A stretch of DNA of 64,000 bases from Buxus sempervirens (GCA_947561395.2 OX387185.1:24371866-24435865), one strand, 5' to 3'; numbered from the stretch's first letter, positions 33,931 to 46,494 are shown. Notes: generated by a model from the letters alone, not told the origin. Numbers and translations: made by a program.

Positions 33931-34597
33931 ATAGGATGATGTAGCACTGTCTCTTTTTTATGTTCTCTCTTTTTTCACACTTTTTTACATATATAGACAT
34001 TTTTTTACTCCTCTCTCTTGTTCATGTCCATAATTAATAAAACCATTTGAGACTTTTTCTTTTGGAACATATTTTCTTTTTATTGTTGTGGCTGGACCTG
34101 AAATTAGGTTGCCTACGTGCCCGTTTTAAATGATCAAGCCAACTGTAGTTCTATTCGGTAGATTTTTTTTTTTTTTTACATTCCGAGCAGTTTAACCACA
34201 TGCAGGGGTTTGGTGGTTACATAGTGATAGTAGCCACGTGCACACGTTTGGTGGTGTATGTTGTCCCAGCAGTTTAACCACATGCAGACATTTGGTGGTT
34301 TTTTTTTTTACATCGTCCTAGCAGTTTAACCACATGTGGACTTTGGTGGATTCATTGGTGCTAGCAGTTTAACCACATGCACACTTTTGGTGGTTACATT
34401 GGTGCTAGAAGTTTAACCACATGCACACTTTTGGTGGATATATTGCCCCAGCAGTTTAACCACATGCAGATACTTGGTGGATATGCTGTCCCAACAATTT
34501 AACCACATGCAGACATTTGGTGTATATGCTGTCCCAGCAGTTTAACCACATGCAGACACTTGGTGTATTTTTTTTTTATTTTTTTTATTTTTATGAT
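33931..34597. repeat. Region between convergent PMD ORF and pol, with minisatellite
   Basis: It contains the 3' flank of the PMD ORF (T-rich, with 'attaataaaa' at about 34034) and, from about 34180 to 34567, eight to nine imperfect units of about 45-55 bp. Each unit carries 'cagtttaaccacatgcagac' and 'ttggtgg'. T homopolymers interrupt it. The pol stop is at 34598. Confidence 0.85.
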
Positions 34598-35140
34598 CTA
34601 TGGGTAGAACTTTTTGATGAATTTCCCATTTACACAAGAGTATATACATCTTCCCTCATGATCTGAAAATTCATACGCTCCTTTAGGAAAGACTTTAGTG
34701 ACAACATACGGTCCTTCCCATTTTGATTCAAATTTCCCACCAGTTCTTCGATTGACCACAATGGGTCGTCTGATGGTAAGAACCAGGTCACCAACTTTAA
34801 ACGACCTGGCCTTCACTTTTTTATTGAATGCCCCTGCAACTCGCGCTTGATAAAATTCGAGTTGATGTTGCACTGCGAGTCTCTTTTCATCCAATGCTTC
34901 TAGCTCAGCCAATCTAACCACAGTATTTTCATCTGGCTTTGTGAGCTGCATTAAGACTCTAAGTGATGGTAGTTGTACCTCTAATGGGAGTACAGCTTCT
35001 GCTCCATATACAAGACTGAATGGAGTACACCCTGTGGAGGTTCTCATCGTGGTTCGATACGCCCACAATGCTTTTGGAAAACGCTCATGCCAATCCCTCT
35101 TATTTCTGGACACTGTTTTTTTGAGAATTTTGCAAAGCAC
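34598..35140 (-). pseudogene. Element Y integrase, C-terminal half
   Basis: 180 codons in the same frame as the integrase core upstream. It includes the end of the catalytic domain (WHERFPKALWAYRTTMRTST, FSLVYGAEAVLPLEVQ) and a C-terminal module with FKVGDLVLTIRR and FESKWEGPYVV, the usual chromodomain-less Tat integrase tail. It ends with the pol stop at 34598. A stop-laden stretch (35141-35290) separates it from the core, but the frame is unchanged. Confidence 0.85.
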
Positions 35141-35710
35141 TTCATTGAATTCCTCTGCTTGTCCATTTGCCTAAGGATTATAAGATGATGAGCATGCCAT
35201 GCGAAATTTATATTTCTCCATCAACTTGGTGAGAGCTTTACATTCGAAATATTTAGCCCAATCTGAAATTATTTTAGATGGGACCCCATATCAATATATA
35301 ATATGATTTAGAATGAAATTTGCAACTTCCGATGCCCCCACTTGTCTTAACGGAACCGCTTCAGCCCACTTTGAAAAATAGTCTGTCCCTGCCAGTATAT
35401 AGGCGTGTTGCCTTGATGAAGGAGGTTTAAAAGGACCCATGACATCCAAACCCCACGTTTCAAATGGCCAGGATAGAATGGTGGGATGAAGAGGTTGCAG
35501 TGGTTGATGTATGAAATCACCATGTATTTGACACACCTTGCAAGTAGTTGCAAATTTTATGGCGTCTTGCACCATGTTTGGCCAATAGTAAGCTAACCTC
35601 TTGAGTTGTGCAGCAAGTTTTGGACTGGCTTGGTGTGCACCACATGTCCCTGAGTGGACTTCGTGGAGGGCATGCAATGCTTCTTTTTTTGATAGACACC
35701 TTAAAAGCAT
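35141..35710 (-). pseudogene. Element Y integrase, zinc-binding and catalytic core
   Basis: The H-H-C-C zinc module is visible (HEVHSGTCGAH ... CKVCQ), followed by the first catalytic Asp in WGLDVMGPF. The second catalytic Asp region reads IISDWAKYF in the stop-containing part below 35290, with the usual SDNG altered after the Asp. The catalytic Glu region (GQAEEFN) is also readable there. Nonsense codons near 35288 and 35173 break the protein. In an intact element it would insert the cDNA into chromosomes, leaving the 5-bp TSD seen here. Confidence 0.85.
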
Positions 35711-36058
35711 TCCATCAAAGGATCACCTATATAGCGTGTCATTAGAGATTGTGAAACGAGGAACCCGACATCGCTCATCGACCCTTTTTCTGGGATCAGT
35801 TGGTAATCTTCCATGCTACAAATAATCAAGAATAGGTTGTCGCCAATCTATATCCTCTTCCACTTGATATGCGGTGGATATATCTGCTGTTTGCATCTCT
35901 TCCATACGCTCTTGCAATGGTGGGAGAATATGCCGCTCACCAACTATTATTTGCAAGTCTCTTTGATCTAGAAGAGTTAGGGATGCAGCCAAATTAGCAA
36001 GTGCATCGGCTTTATCATTTTCTGCTCGTGGTATACGATTGACTCGAATTCTTGTGAA

Positions 36059-36946
36059 CTAGGAAATCAATTCCTTGGCTCTTTGATAATAAGGAATTAA
36101 AGTCTCATTTTTGACATCATACTGCCCATTTATTTGCTTGATGACCAACTGCGAATCACCAAATACTTGCAAGTTTCCAATGTGCATTTCACGAGCAATT
36201 TCGAGGCCAGCTATCAAAGCTTCATATTTAGCCACATTAATTGAGAAAAGCTCGAGGAGAGCAAAGGAATGTGGTATTAAACCACCTAAGGGGGTGATAA
36301 ACAAAATTCCAACACCTGCCCCTCGTTTTCTTGATGCCCCATCAAAATATAGTTGCCAAGGCTCTACTTCTTCTATGTACAAAACCTCTTCATCTGGCAG
36401 TTGAGTGGATAGCTCAATGTCGTCAGGAGTAGGGTGTGCAGCTAAAAAGTCTGCTAGTGCCTGTCCTTTTATTGCTTTTTGAGGAACGTATTTGATTTCA
36501 AATTCTGACAAAATCAAGGACCACTTAGCTAACCTTCCTGACAGCATGGGTCGAGACATCAAGTATTTAAGTGGATTGGCTCTTGAGATAAGGGTTATGG
36601 AATGTGCCAGAAGATAATGCTGTAATTTCTGAACAGCAAATATAAGAGCCAAACAAACTTTTTCAATAGGAGAATAATTTTGTTCTGCTCCCACTAATGT
36701 TCGACTCAGGTAATACAAGGCATTCTCCTTTCCCTCATCATTATTTTGGGCCAGTAAAGCTCCCAAGGAGTTTTCCAGGGCTACGATGTAAAGAATCAAC
36801 GGCTTTCCTTTGATGGGGGCTGCTAACACTGGCGGGTTTAGCAAATATTGTTTGATGCTTTCAAAAGCATTTTGACATGCCTGATCCCACACAAAAGGTG
36901 TATCCTTTTTCATTAATCTAGAAAACGGCTGGCATCTTCTAGACAA
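36059..36946 (-). pseudogene. Element Y RNase H and second (Tat-type) RNase H
   Basis: 295 open codons. The N-terminal part is the connection/RNase H of Ty3 pol (LYYLSRTLVGAEQNYSPIEK, LAKWSLILSEFEIKYVPQK). The C-terminal part is a second RNase H of archaeal type with LYFDGASRKRGAGVGI, YEALIAGLEIA and VFGDSQLVIKQ, holding the D, E and D residues. A second RNase H is diagnostic for the Tat/Ogre lineage. The frame is the same as the RT (37579) and integrase (35710) segments. The gap 36058-35711 is stop-interrupted linker. Confidence 0.88.
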
Positions 36947-37009
36947 ATTCGAGATAAACCTCCTTATATAGGCAAGTCTCCCTTGTAGCCCTCAGAACTC
37001 ACGTAAATT

Positions 37010-37660
37010 TCAGGGAGGAGGCATCTCACTGATTGCTTTGATTTTTGTGGGATCAATTTCAATGCCACAATATCGGACAACAAAGCCAAGGAATTTTCCT
37101 GAGGTTACCCCAAATGCACATTTCAGGGGATTCATATTTAACTGATATTTTCTTAGTCTATCAAAGACTCTTTTTAAGTCGTCAAGATGATCTCCTCTTT
37201 CCCTTGTTTTGACAACTAAGTCATCTACGTAGCATTCCACAATATTATGCAGCATGTCATAAAAAATGATTGTCATCGCCCTTTGATATGTAGCTCCCTC
37301 ATTTTTTAATCCAAAGGGCATTATAGTGTAACAATATATCCCCTTAGGAGTGCGAAAAGCTGTTAGTTCTTCATCTTCGGGTGCCATCTTGATTTGGTTG
37401 TAACCCAAAAATCTGTCCATAAAGGACAAGGCGCCAAAGCCAGTGGTTGCATCTACCAATAGTTCTGTGATTGGCAAAGGAAACTCGTCTTTAGGACATG
37501 CCTCATTTAGATCTATGAAATCTATGCAAATGCGGATTTGTCCATTTTCTTTTTGACTGGAACAATATTTGCAAGCCATATCGGGTATTTGACCTCGCGG
37601 ATAAAACCCACATTTATCAGTTTATCAACTTCGGCTTCAATCTGGGTCACCAACTTCGGT
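37010..37660 (-). pseudogene. Element Y reverse transcriptase
   Basis: The RT domain shows ICIDFIDLNEACPKDEFPLP, FMDRFLGYNQIKM, the YCYTIMPFGLKNEGATYQRA block and the catalytic YVDDLVVK. The first about 30 codons (37660-37580) are in a different phase from the rest, so there is a small frameshift near 37580. The frame then stays the same through RNase H and integrase. It would copy genomic RNA to cDNA in cytoplasmic particles. Confidence 0.9.
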
Positions 37661-38612
37661 CTAAAGATGTTGAGCTTGTTTGACAGGCCGATTTTGGTTG
37701 GATATTGCCAGTTTGTGGACTGCTATTTCAGGGTCCAAACCCGGCATGTCTTGATATCCCCAAGCAAAAACATCACAATATCCTTGGAGTAGTGCTTCAT
37801 AATTTTCGGATTCTTCCTTGGTTAATAAATTACTGACATAGATTGGCTTTGGGTCATCCATTGTGCCGAGATTTATCTCTCGGAGGTAAGCAACTGTTGC
37901 TTGACCACCATCTTCAATTTCAACAGGTGCAGATCGCACTTCTTGCAGGAAATCTGGAGAGTCAATATCTTGTTCAGTTTCCTTTGTTTCACATTCATCA
38001 ACAGAGATATAGTTGGCTTGCACAATCATTTCCAGATTTTGATTATCAGGGTCATCCTTTGGCCTTTTAAAGATGACCGTGCATTGTTCTCCTTTCTTTG
38101 TAGCCTTCCTTCTCCTTTTATTGGACTTGGAATTTGGCAAGTTTCCAAGGCGTTGGAAGACTGATAGACGAGGCTTTTCCTCAACAACTATTTCTTCATA
38201 TTTGTCATCCCCGAAGATGGCCTTTTCTCGGTCAGTAAGGACTTGATTGGAAGAAGATGACTCAGCCTTTGAAGGTTCTTGTAAACCTTGCTTCTTATTT
38301 TTCTTGTATATCACTTTCTTTTTATACCTTCCATGGAAAGTTGGCTTGCTTTTGATAGCCACCTTTCCATTCCTTCTTTCATCATCGTTGAACGGTGTGG
38401 TAACAACCATCTCAGGCCGGGGGATGGATTGGTTCACCTTACGAAGGGGAAAAGTGTAGCTTATTGTGAGCATCGCCATCGTATCTTTTATTGACACCAA
38501 TGCCTTTTGGCCCGGATGCCTTAGACTTTTAGGCACATACTTGAAAGTCTTTTTAGGCTTTGAGGCGGTGTTTACATTCCCTTGCTTAGGACTTTGATCT
38601 TCTTGAGAGATG
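37661..38612 (-). pseudogene. Element Y protease-RT linker
   Basis: The frame continues from the protease segment across W2. It is rich in Lys/Ser and low-complexity (SNKRRRKATKKGEQ), then reaches the conserved pre-RT segment (GYCDVFAWGYQDMPGLDP) typical of Tat pol. The first five bases of the local ORF come from the TSD flank, so the true upstream part is 41533 and above. Confidence 0.8.
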
Positions 38613-41537
38613 TCCACTGTAAAACCCCGAATTTTCCCAAATATTAAAATAAAATAATAATTAATATTCTTGAGGATTATTATGATGGAAATAATTTATT
38701 ATGTTAGAGAATATCGTTATTAGTGGAGATCAGGAGTTTGGCGCAGATCTGACCGTCCGATCATGAGATATCGAGGTATGTATTCTGATTGGGCTGTGTG
38801 TATAGGAAAGTTTGCATGTGAGCTACATGGGATCAGAGAGTATAAATACCAATTAAATAACCTAAAACACACACGTTTGTATTCTCTTTGTATTCGCTGG
38901 TATTCGACAGCCGCAGAAGACTAACGCACGATTGAGGAAGAAGAGAAGAAGAAGGGAGAGAGAATCTATCTTGGGTTTTCATCTTCTGGAGACTGTCTTG
39001 CAATCGTGAAGAGTGTGATCACTGCTGGTTTAGAGGAGGAAGAAGAAGAATGCACGAATAGAGGTAGGTGACACCGTTTTACCTTCGTGTTCGGATTTAC
39101 ATTCGTTTAATCGGAAAAACATGTTTTTATGATATGTAATGATGTATTTAGTTAGATAATCATGTTATAAATATGTTAGAATGAGTTTAGACGAGAAAAA
39201 TCATGTTTTGGAACTGATTCTGTTCGTTTTCGAACGACCGCCGACCTTGACTGTGCTCGGTGATCATCGGCGCTAGTTATAATCTGTAGACCGCTGAAGA
39301 CCGCTGGAAGACGTACCGTCGGCGCTCAATTTTGAACTACCGCCGACCTTTGACTGCCTAGGTGATCTTGAGCGATCCTAGGCACTCTAGCAAAAAAAAT
39401 GCAATTTTGACAGTTTTTCATTCCCTTTTCTTCTCCAACCCTTTTCCAAATAACCTGAGCCTCCTACACAGCACCCTTATTTACCCGAAAGACATTTAAG
39501 TAAATGTCCTGTGTATTTATTGCTCTATTTACTTAAGTCTTTACATGTAAATAAGGTTTTACCCCCCATTTGGAACCAATAAAAATACTTCCAAGGTCCA
39601 ATCCCCAGTCAATAAAAAGTCAACTTTCCAGTTCATGCCTAAATTTCCAGTTTTCCCGATTTTTATCAAAAAGCCCATTTTGGGTTTGATACCCAGATGA
39701 GTGATTCAGAAGCCCATAAAATTCTAGGAGATGTGTTTACCCTTCAATAGACTACAACCAAAATTTGAGCCCGAAACTCCTTGTAGATTTGTCTAGAAAA
39801 ATTATATACCAAAAGTCAACGTTTTTAACTAGACTTGGAATATTTTTGGGGTCCGAAACTTTTTGTTCCAGAATCTATTGATTTTTGGTATGGTGACCTT
39901 ATTGGGAATCCTAAGACTATTCCACTCATCCAAAATGTATTTTGAGAGCTTTACGACATTCTTAGTCCCAATCATTATAAAATAGGTTATTTGGATTTTC
40001 ACCACTTGTAACACTTCTATAAGATTATTCTTAAGGTCTCTCTGAAGGCCAATTATACTAAAAAGTTCATATTAGATATTTAACCACCTTGTTTTATGAT
40101 TTAGTACAATTTAAGGTTTAAAGAGGATCAAATTCACTTAAAATGATTACAAGGATTCTATATACGTAATTTTCTTCTCAAAATATAATTGGATTGTGGA
40201 CTGAATGCCATGATGGCTATAAGAGATTGTACCATCTGCGGATGAGATATGAGACTACCTGTGGGTGAGATTTGTAACTCCTGCGGGAGAGACCTCTTGT
40301 GGGGGAGATGTATTCATGATGTAATTGCATCCCACAAGGGAGATGTATATGTGACCACCTGCGGGTGAGATGAGACCTCCTGTTGGGGGAGATGTGATCC
40401 TGATTGGATTGCATCCTACAGGGGAGATATGTGACTACCTGCGAGTGAGATGAGACCTCCTATTGGGGGAGATGTGATCCTGATTGGATTGCATCCCACA
40501 TGGGAGATATGTGACCTCCTGCGGGAGATATGTGACCTCTTGTGGGGGAGATGTAATCATGATGTGATTGCATCCCACAAGGGAGATATATGTGATTACC
40601 ACTTGCGGGTGAGATGTGACCACCTGCGGATGAGATATGATGACTCCTGCGGGAGAGACCTCATGTAGGATAGATGTGATTACTGCGTGATTGCATCCTA
40701 CATGGGAGAATGTTGTTATCAGATGGAGATTTACTATTAATTATGAATGACATGATCTACATTTGAATAAGAAGAGTTTGATTAAACGGTTTAGCTGTGA
40801 TTTGATTTGAATGACTCAAAAATAGAATACAAATGAACCATGAATTAATTATAGAATTATTTTAGGGAAAGCAATACTGGCAGTGAATTGGAAAACCCTT
40901 TAGATGTGATTTATATTACATTGCCTTTCTAATTGAAACGAAGGTTACATAATAAACTCTCTTTATTCCAAACACTAATTAGATGTTGGTTTCGTATGGT
41001 GATTACTCGTTCTTTTATTGACCGTGACTACTCGATTATTTTATCGTGCATGAATGATTACTTTTATATATAAACTGTTTCTAGCATGCATGTGTTACCT
41101 ACTGAGATAGTTGTATCTCACCCTACTTCTTATTCTTATTTTTCAGTTGTTCCACGTGAGAGCGTCCTTGGGGTTGACTCGAGGGGGAGTTGCAGATTAC
41201 TGAGCTGAGGATTTTTCTTATTTAGTTTAGATCTTTCTATTAAAGGTTGATATAGATGTACCTTGATAGATAGTTTATGATTTAATTGAATATGAGAGAA
41301 AGTGTGTTAGAAAACCCGTTTACCAGATTTATGAATTTATATTTATGAGTTAGTTTGATGGTTATAGTTAGCCACGCATATTGATGAAATTAATGTTTTA
41401 ATTCTCCGCACTCTGATAATAAATGAAATTAGTTGGATTTAAATGTCTGGTAATTAGTAGCTTTTGGCCCAGTATCACTTCGGATTCGGGTTTGGTGCTT
41501 GTTTTGCATAGACCCGAGTTCGAGGCGTTACATCCAC
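38613..41537 (+). mobile_element. Solo LTR 'W2' with TSD TCCAC
   Basis: A 2915-bp solo LTR (38618-41532), starting TGTAAAACCCCGAATTTTCC and ending GAGGCGTTACA. TCCAC is at 38613-38617 and 41533-41537. It contains a TATA (TATAAATACC, 38841-38850), a large minisatellite (40217-40710) and the 'tactgagatag...tatctcacc' motif (about 41100-41123) shared with W1 and W3. It lies in the Y pol frame, which resumes in phase on both sides. Confidence 0.93.
40217..40710. repeat. Minisatellite inside W2
   Basis: Many ~20-bp modules of the form 'gggagatatgtgacctcctg' and 'tgcgggtgagatgagacctc', with higher-order units that include 'gattgcatcccacaa'. Chance ORFs on both strands (for example 40435-40623) follow from the repeat period. 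Confidence 0.88.
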
Positions 41538-42131
41538 CTTAATCCGGGGTGCTGTAGGTGTTGTAAATGCGGTGCTCCTCTTTTCTTTGCATCCATATTC
41601 TGCATTTTTTGAATTTTGGAAGGGAAAAGAGGCTAGCTTGGTTTCTTTGTAGAATTTAGCATCTGCATAATTCACTTCTTCCCCTTGAAAAGGATCTGGA
41701 TCTCCAGGAATTCTTATCACTTCCCCGTCTTTGTTAAACTTGAAGCATTGGTGGAGTGTTGAAGGGATCACCCCATATGTGTGGAGCCATGGGTATCCAA
41801 GGAGGACATTATATGATGTGTCAGCATCGATCACATGGAAGAGGGCATCGGAATATAACTCTCCAATTTCCACTTTAAGGGTGATCGTGCCGCATACCCT
41901 TTGTCCCATTTGATTGAACCCTTGAATTGTCATCATGGATGGTGACAATTGCTTGGAATTAATTCCCATGACTTTGAGGGCTCTTGAGGGAAGTATATTT
42001 ACAGCTGAACCACAATCCAACAGGATTCGATTTAGGTAAGCCTCACCAATAAACCCCTTGACGTAAAGAGGTCTGTTGTGGTTTCCTGACCCAAGTTGCA
42101 AATCTTCATCTGTGAAGGTAATGCATGCCAT
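41538..42131 (-). pseudogene. Element Y aspartic protease
   Basis: About 198 codons before the W2 insertion point. It shows the retropepsin region with NRILLDCGSAVNILPSRAL (D-C-G in place of the more usual D-T/S-G), a flap-like MTIQGFNQMGQRVCG and the C-terminal VIDADTSYNVLLGYPWL. DxGSA..NILP is the usual Tat/Ogre form. It matures the Gag-Pol polyprotein. It is in a different frame from the segment at 42696, so there is a frameshift between about 42260 and 42131. Confidence 0.88.
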
Positions 42132-42258
42132 GCACGAAGCTCACAAGTTTGATGACTTCAATTGAACCTCCACTTGATTGATTTCTTCTTTGTAGAGGTC
42201 AGGGCTTGACAAAGCTTCAACTAGTGCTTTCCTGAGATCCTTGGATAGCTGCAAAGCC

Positions 42259-42987
42259 TCATAGACACTTAAAAGTGCTGGGATGCGCTAGCACATCATA
42301 TTTGACCCCATGATCAATTTTAGGATCTTCCTCGGCTTTATCCTTGGGGTTGCTTTTTAAAGCTTTTTCTGCTGCCCCTTTATTAGGAACATTATTTTCT
42401 GATTCAGGGTTCCCCAAGCGCTGTCCAGAACGAAGTGTTATTTCATCCATTTCTTGGTTTGATTCGACCTCCTCATTCACTTCAAAAGAGGCCATGCAAC
42501 ATGGCATAACTTCTTCTTCGAGCAAGTCGTCTTCTGATAAATCAAGCTTGACATAGTCTTTCAAAGTGAACGGTATTCTTTCAGGCTGTTCGTGCTCATC
42601 CTCTGGCGAGACCGGTACTTTCTTTTGTGCCTTCTTCTTCTTCTTCTTGGAAGCCTTCTTTTTCTTTCCAAACCATCTGCTGCCACGAGAGGTCATTTCT
42701 GAGGAATCGCCTAGTTAGGAATCAGGTGCAGCTTGCCTTTGTGTTCTTTTGCTTTTGTAGGTTTGCCAACCATCCCCTACTTCATCCTATGTGATTAAAG
42801 AGTCATCCTAATACTCCAAATTTGGTTCAGTCATGAGCTCATAGAGCGTGGGAATATTGGGATTACCACAATGTGGCATGTCCAGATAGGCATAGACAAT
42901 AGTTGTGTCATCACCCGTTTTGAATTCTACCGGAATGGCCGCTGGTGGCAGTGAGGCGGTCTGTACTGGTTCACCAACCAAAGACAC
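42259..42987 (-). pseudogene. Element Y gag-protease linker
   Basis: A charged linker. 42987-42808 continues the gag frame after V2 (VGEPVQTASLPPAAIPVEF), and 42696-42259 is Lys-rich then acidic. Both are in the same frame, with stops between them (the first at 42808-42810). No catalytic domain is present. Such linkers are usual in large Tat elements. Confidence 0.7.
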
Positions 42988-44770
42988 TGTGAGACATGGA
43001 AAAATCAATTCAATGACTTCCAAATCATCACGCGGGATTGGTTAAAAACACAGAGTCACCACCATTTTGTTTACGTGTGAATGGACACCAAAATATCAAA
43101 TAAGCACAAAAAGGCAAATTTAGGGTAAAAATAACCCTATTTAAAAAAAAACAACCAGAGATGGGTAAGGGGATTAGGTTATGAATAGGGGGAAGGTGTT
43201 AGGCACCCCTATTCATCCACACAAGGTGGTTGCCAGGTATTGTTCATGTTAAAATAAAGAAAAAAGGGCTTGGTACAAAAATCATGAAAAATCACAAAAA
43301 AGACAAAAATGTATGGTTTTTTTCATACGAATAGCCTAATTGATTCAGAACTTTCAAATATGATCATACCATTCCTAGGGTTTCATGATTAAAATAAAAT
43401 TGAGATAAAATCAAATAAAACCAAAATAAAGTGAAAACTTCAAAAATCTGGCTTCAAGTTAAATTCTAGAAATCTAGAAAAAATATGATTTTTATAAAAT
43501 ATTGCAGAATTGAACTCGAACAATCCAGGATACAGGTATAGCCCATATTTCACGTTAGATCAAGAAATCAAAACCAAAAATACCCACGTTGATGAAGAAC
43601 ATCAAAAGGGGAGAACTTAAACCGTAGGGTCTTCTCTCAAAAATGAAAAATGACTCAAAAACCACATCATGAAACCCTAGAAGTTACTTTCAGGCTTTTG
43701 AATCCAGATCTATCATACTGATCATGATAGATCTAGGATTTTAGCCTAATATCACAAAAATCACGAAAACAATGCTGTAGGTGCAAAAGTGGTGAAAATC
43801 TCAATTTTAGGAGAAAAGTGGGGATCTCATGCTATAAACATCATGGATTCATTTAGATTCAAAATAAAACCATTAAAACATGAACAGGATAGTCAAAGCA
43901 GCCATATCTCACAGATTAGAGCATATAGGGGTCTACCTTACGGATCCACCTATTCTCTTTTCCCCTAGCTCTCTCTTCACGTTTTATGGCTAGAGAGGAT
44001 TCTTGAGGTACTTGGAGATAGGTTTGGTAATACAAACACAATCAAAGGCCTTATTCTATAAAAAAGGAGAAAAACAGATATGAGGTTCTATTCTAGGGAT
44101 CCACCTGTTCTCCTTTCCCCTAGCTCTCTCTTCACCTTTTATGGCTAGAGATGATTCTTTAGGTACTTGGAGGTAGGTTTAGGAATACAAAATAAGAACC
44201 AGGCCTTATTCTACAGTAATGGAGAAGATCCTATTATTTCTAGAATTGAAGACAGAAAATAAAAGGGAAAAGGGACTTACTTGGATTGAGCAAGTAGAGC
44301 AGCAGGGATTCCTCTCTTTACTTGGAGCTCCTTAAACTTCAAATTTTCGTGGCCCTTTGCTTAAGGATCTCACCTCTATTTATAGGCAAACCCAGGGGTA
44401 AGGCTGGTCCAAAGGGATATACCATGATCCACCAAATTGGATTGAAAAATAGGGATAATGCCCATCCATGGCCAACAAAGATAATTCAAACGAATAAATA
44501 AATAAATTCGCTCACCAAGAGATATATTTGAATGTAGATAAGGCTCAGAAATCGAGCAAAGATCAAATTCGCACAAATCTCTTGTGCCCGTATTCTTAAT
44601 AAGGGCGCGGCATGTCCGTATATAAAATTCGGGCACGACTAGCCCGCAAGTACAATATGGTCATTGCTTAAATGATTAGATTTTATGCATTTTTGACCTG
44701 TTTTAAATCTCAATTAATATTTTCAATTATTTTCTCATTTTGTAGTGCAATTTGGGGTGTCTACAGACAC
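42983..44770 (-). mobile_element. Solo LTR 'V2' with TSD GACAC
   Basis: A 1778-bp solo LTR (42988-44765), starting TGTAGACACCCCAAATTGC on the minus strand. GACAC flanks lie at 42983-42987 and 44766-44770. It is nearly colinear with V1. Its minus-strand TATA is the reverse complement of 44376-44384 and its donor is CAA|GTAAGT at about 44280. It interrupts Y gag, which resumes in phase. Confidence 0.93.
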
Positions 44771-45698
44771 ATTATTTGATGCTGCAGTAGATTCCTTTTT
44801 AAGAGGCCCTGAAATTTCAATCTCCCCTTTGTCAATCATACTTTGGATTATGTCCTTAAGAACAAAGCAATCGCTAATGGTATGACTGACCATGCGATGA
44901 TATCGACAATACTTGGGATCAGTAGTCTTATCAACATCTGCAGGTCTCTTTGGCTCAAGGAGCTTTATGACCTTTTCTTGAAGCAGATCCTCAAATATCG
45001 ATTCCACATCATCATCATCGAAGGAGTATTTCTTTTCCCTTCTTTCTTTCAAAGTTTTGGGAGGATTCTTTGGTTTCCCATTCCCACTTCCGTTTCCATT
45101 TTCTTTCTGTTTGTTGGTTTTTACGAAAGTAGGCATGGCCTCCTTCTTTGTTTCCTTTCTTGTTTCTATCTTGCCACCTGTTGCAATAGTGGGAGACTTC
45201 TTGGTCATTGTTGACTTTTGACGAACCATTTGCCGTTCGACGTTACTTGCTTTTGATACCAGTGCATCAAACGACTGTGGCTTAGCAGTCCCCACAAATG
45301 TGGCAATTTTTGGCAACAGATTATTAGCACACATTTGGACAGCAGATTGTTCTGTTAGCTTTTCAGGGCATTGGAGATTAAGATTTTGCCATCTGGTTAT
45401 GAAATCATTAACGCCCTCATTGACCTTTTGCTTTGCATCTGCAAGGTCAATAATGGAAATCTTCTTTTTCAAGCTAACAAATTGAGCTAAGAAAGCTCTC
45501 TGCATGTCGTCCCATGTGAGTATGGAGCCAGGAGGTAACTGAGTGTACCATGTGAAAGCGGCTCCTTTCAGTGATTGCACAAATTGCCTTATCAACAAGG
45601 CATCTGTTAATGCTGATTCCTCACATGCAAAATAGAAATGGGCTAAGTGCTCTTAAGGAGAGCCATTTATCCCATCAAACTTTTCAAAATTGGGTTTC
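44766..45698 (-). pseudogene. Element Y gag, capsid-like domain and Tat tail
   Basis: A Retrotrans_gag-type domain: QFVQSLKGAAFTWYTQLPPG, AFLAQFVSLKKKISI, FITRWQNLNLQCPEKLTEQ. It is followed by a basic Lys/Asn linker and the Tat-type tail KYCRYHRMVSHTISDCFVLK in place of a classical CCHC knuckle. Two stops (45698-45700 and near 45653) separate it from the upstream gag part in the same frame. V2 interrupts the end. Gag builds the particle and packages RNA. Confidence 0.85.
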
Positions 45699-45700
45699 TA

Positions 45701-46483
45701 ATACCCATGCGGGAATGGCACTATGTCATAGTGTGCATGGTATGGCTTTCTGTAGCCAAGCACAGGTGGCGACATGGAAGCTTGGAATTCCCTAATTCCT
45801 TCAGCAATCAGGGTTTTAATATCCACTTGGGGTGGAGGAGCTGCCGATGTCGAGGCTTCTTGCTGTGCTAGCCTTTGATTTGAACAACTGGCTTGTGCTG
45901 CCAATTGAGCTGTGAGGGATGCAATTTCTACATCTTTCTCAGCCATCTTTCTTTGGAGTTCTTGCAACTGCTCTTCAACGTTGGATGTGCCTGCTACCAT
46001 CATTGACATGGTTTTAGGTTCACCATCTGAAGAAAAGCTCATATTCAATTTACTTCGGAATTCCGGTGACAAACCCTCTGGAAATTCGTCTTCTTGGAAG
46101 TTTGATTTTGAATCCCCATAAAGTGGATTCATAGAAGAGCTCATTGTTGACTTTGACGGGCTCTCCCCAGAACATGACCCACTGCTCGAGGAATCAAAGT
46201 GGTCTGGCAGCAACAACTTTGCCTTAGACCGTGTAATGGGGCCTATGTAGTCTTTTGGTTTGTGAGGCACAGGGCTTGGTTTGAAATTGCATGGTATCTC
46301 TGCTTCCTTTGCTAATACAAAACTAGACACAAAGGCCCATTTCTTTGCTTCATGATCTGCCTTGGCCTTGTTGGCTTCTTCAGCGGCAAATGCAGTTAGC
46401 GGGGGCAAAGATGCCCCCATGGGTAGCTTATCTATTGGACGCCTTGTTGTTTGTGTCCTTTTCTTCTTTGGGATGGCTGGCAA
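45701..46483 (-). pseudogene. Element Y gag, coiled-coil linker
   Basis: Open and in frame with the capsid-like part. It has an Ala/Lys-rich helix, a Ser-rich patch and a coiled coil (VEEQLQELQRKMAEKDVEIA), ending in YDIVPFPHGY then a stop. It is in a different frame from the gag N-terminal segment upstream, implying a frameshift near 46490. Confidence 0.75.
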
Positions 46484-46494
46484 ACTGCTGATTT

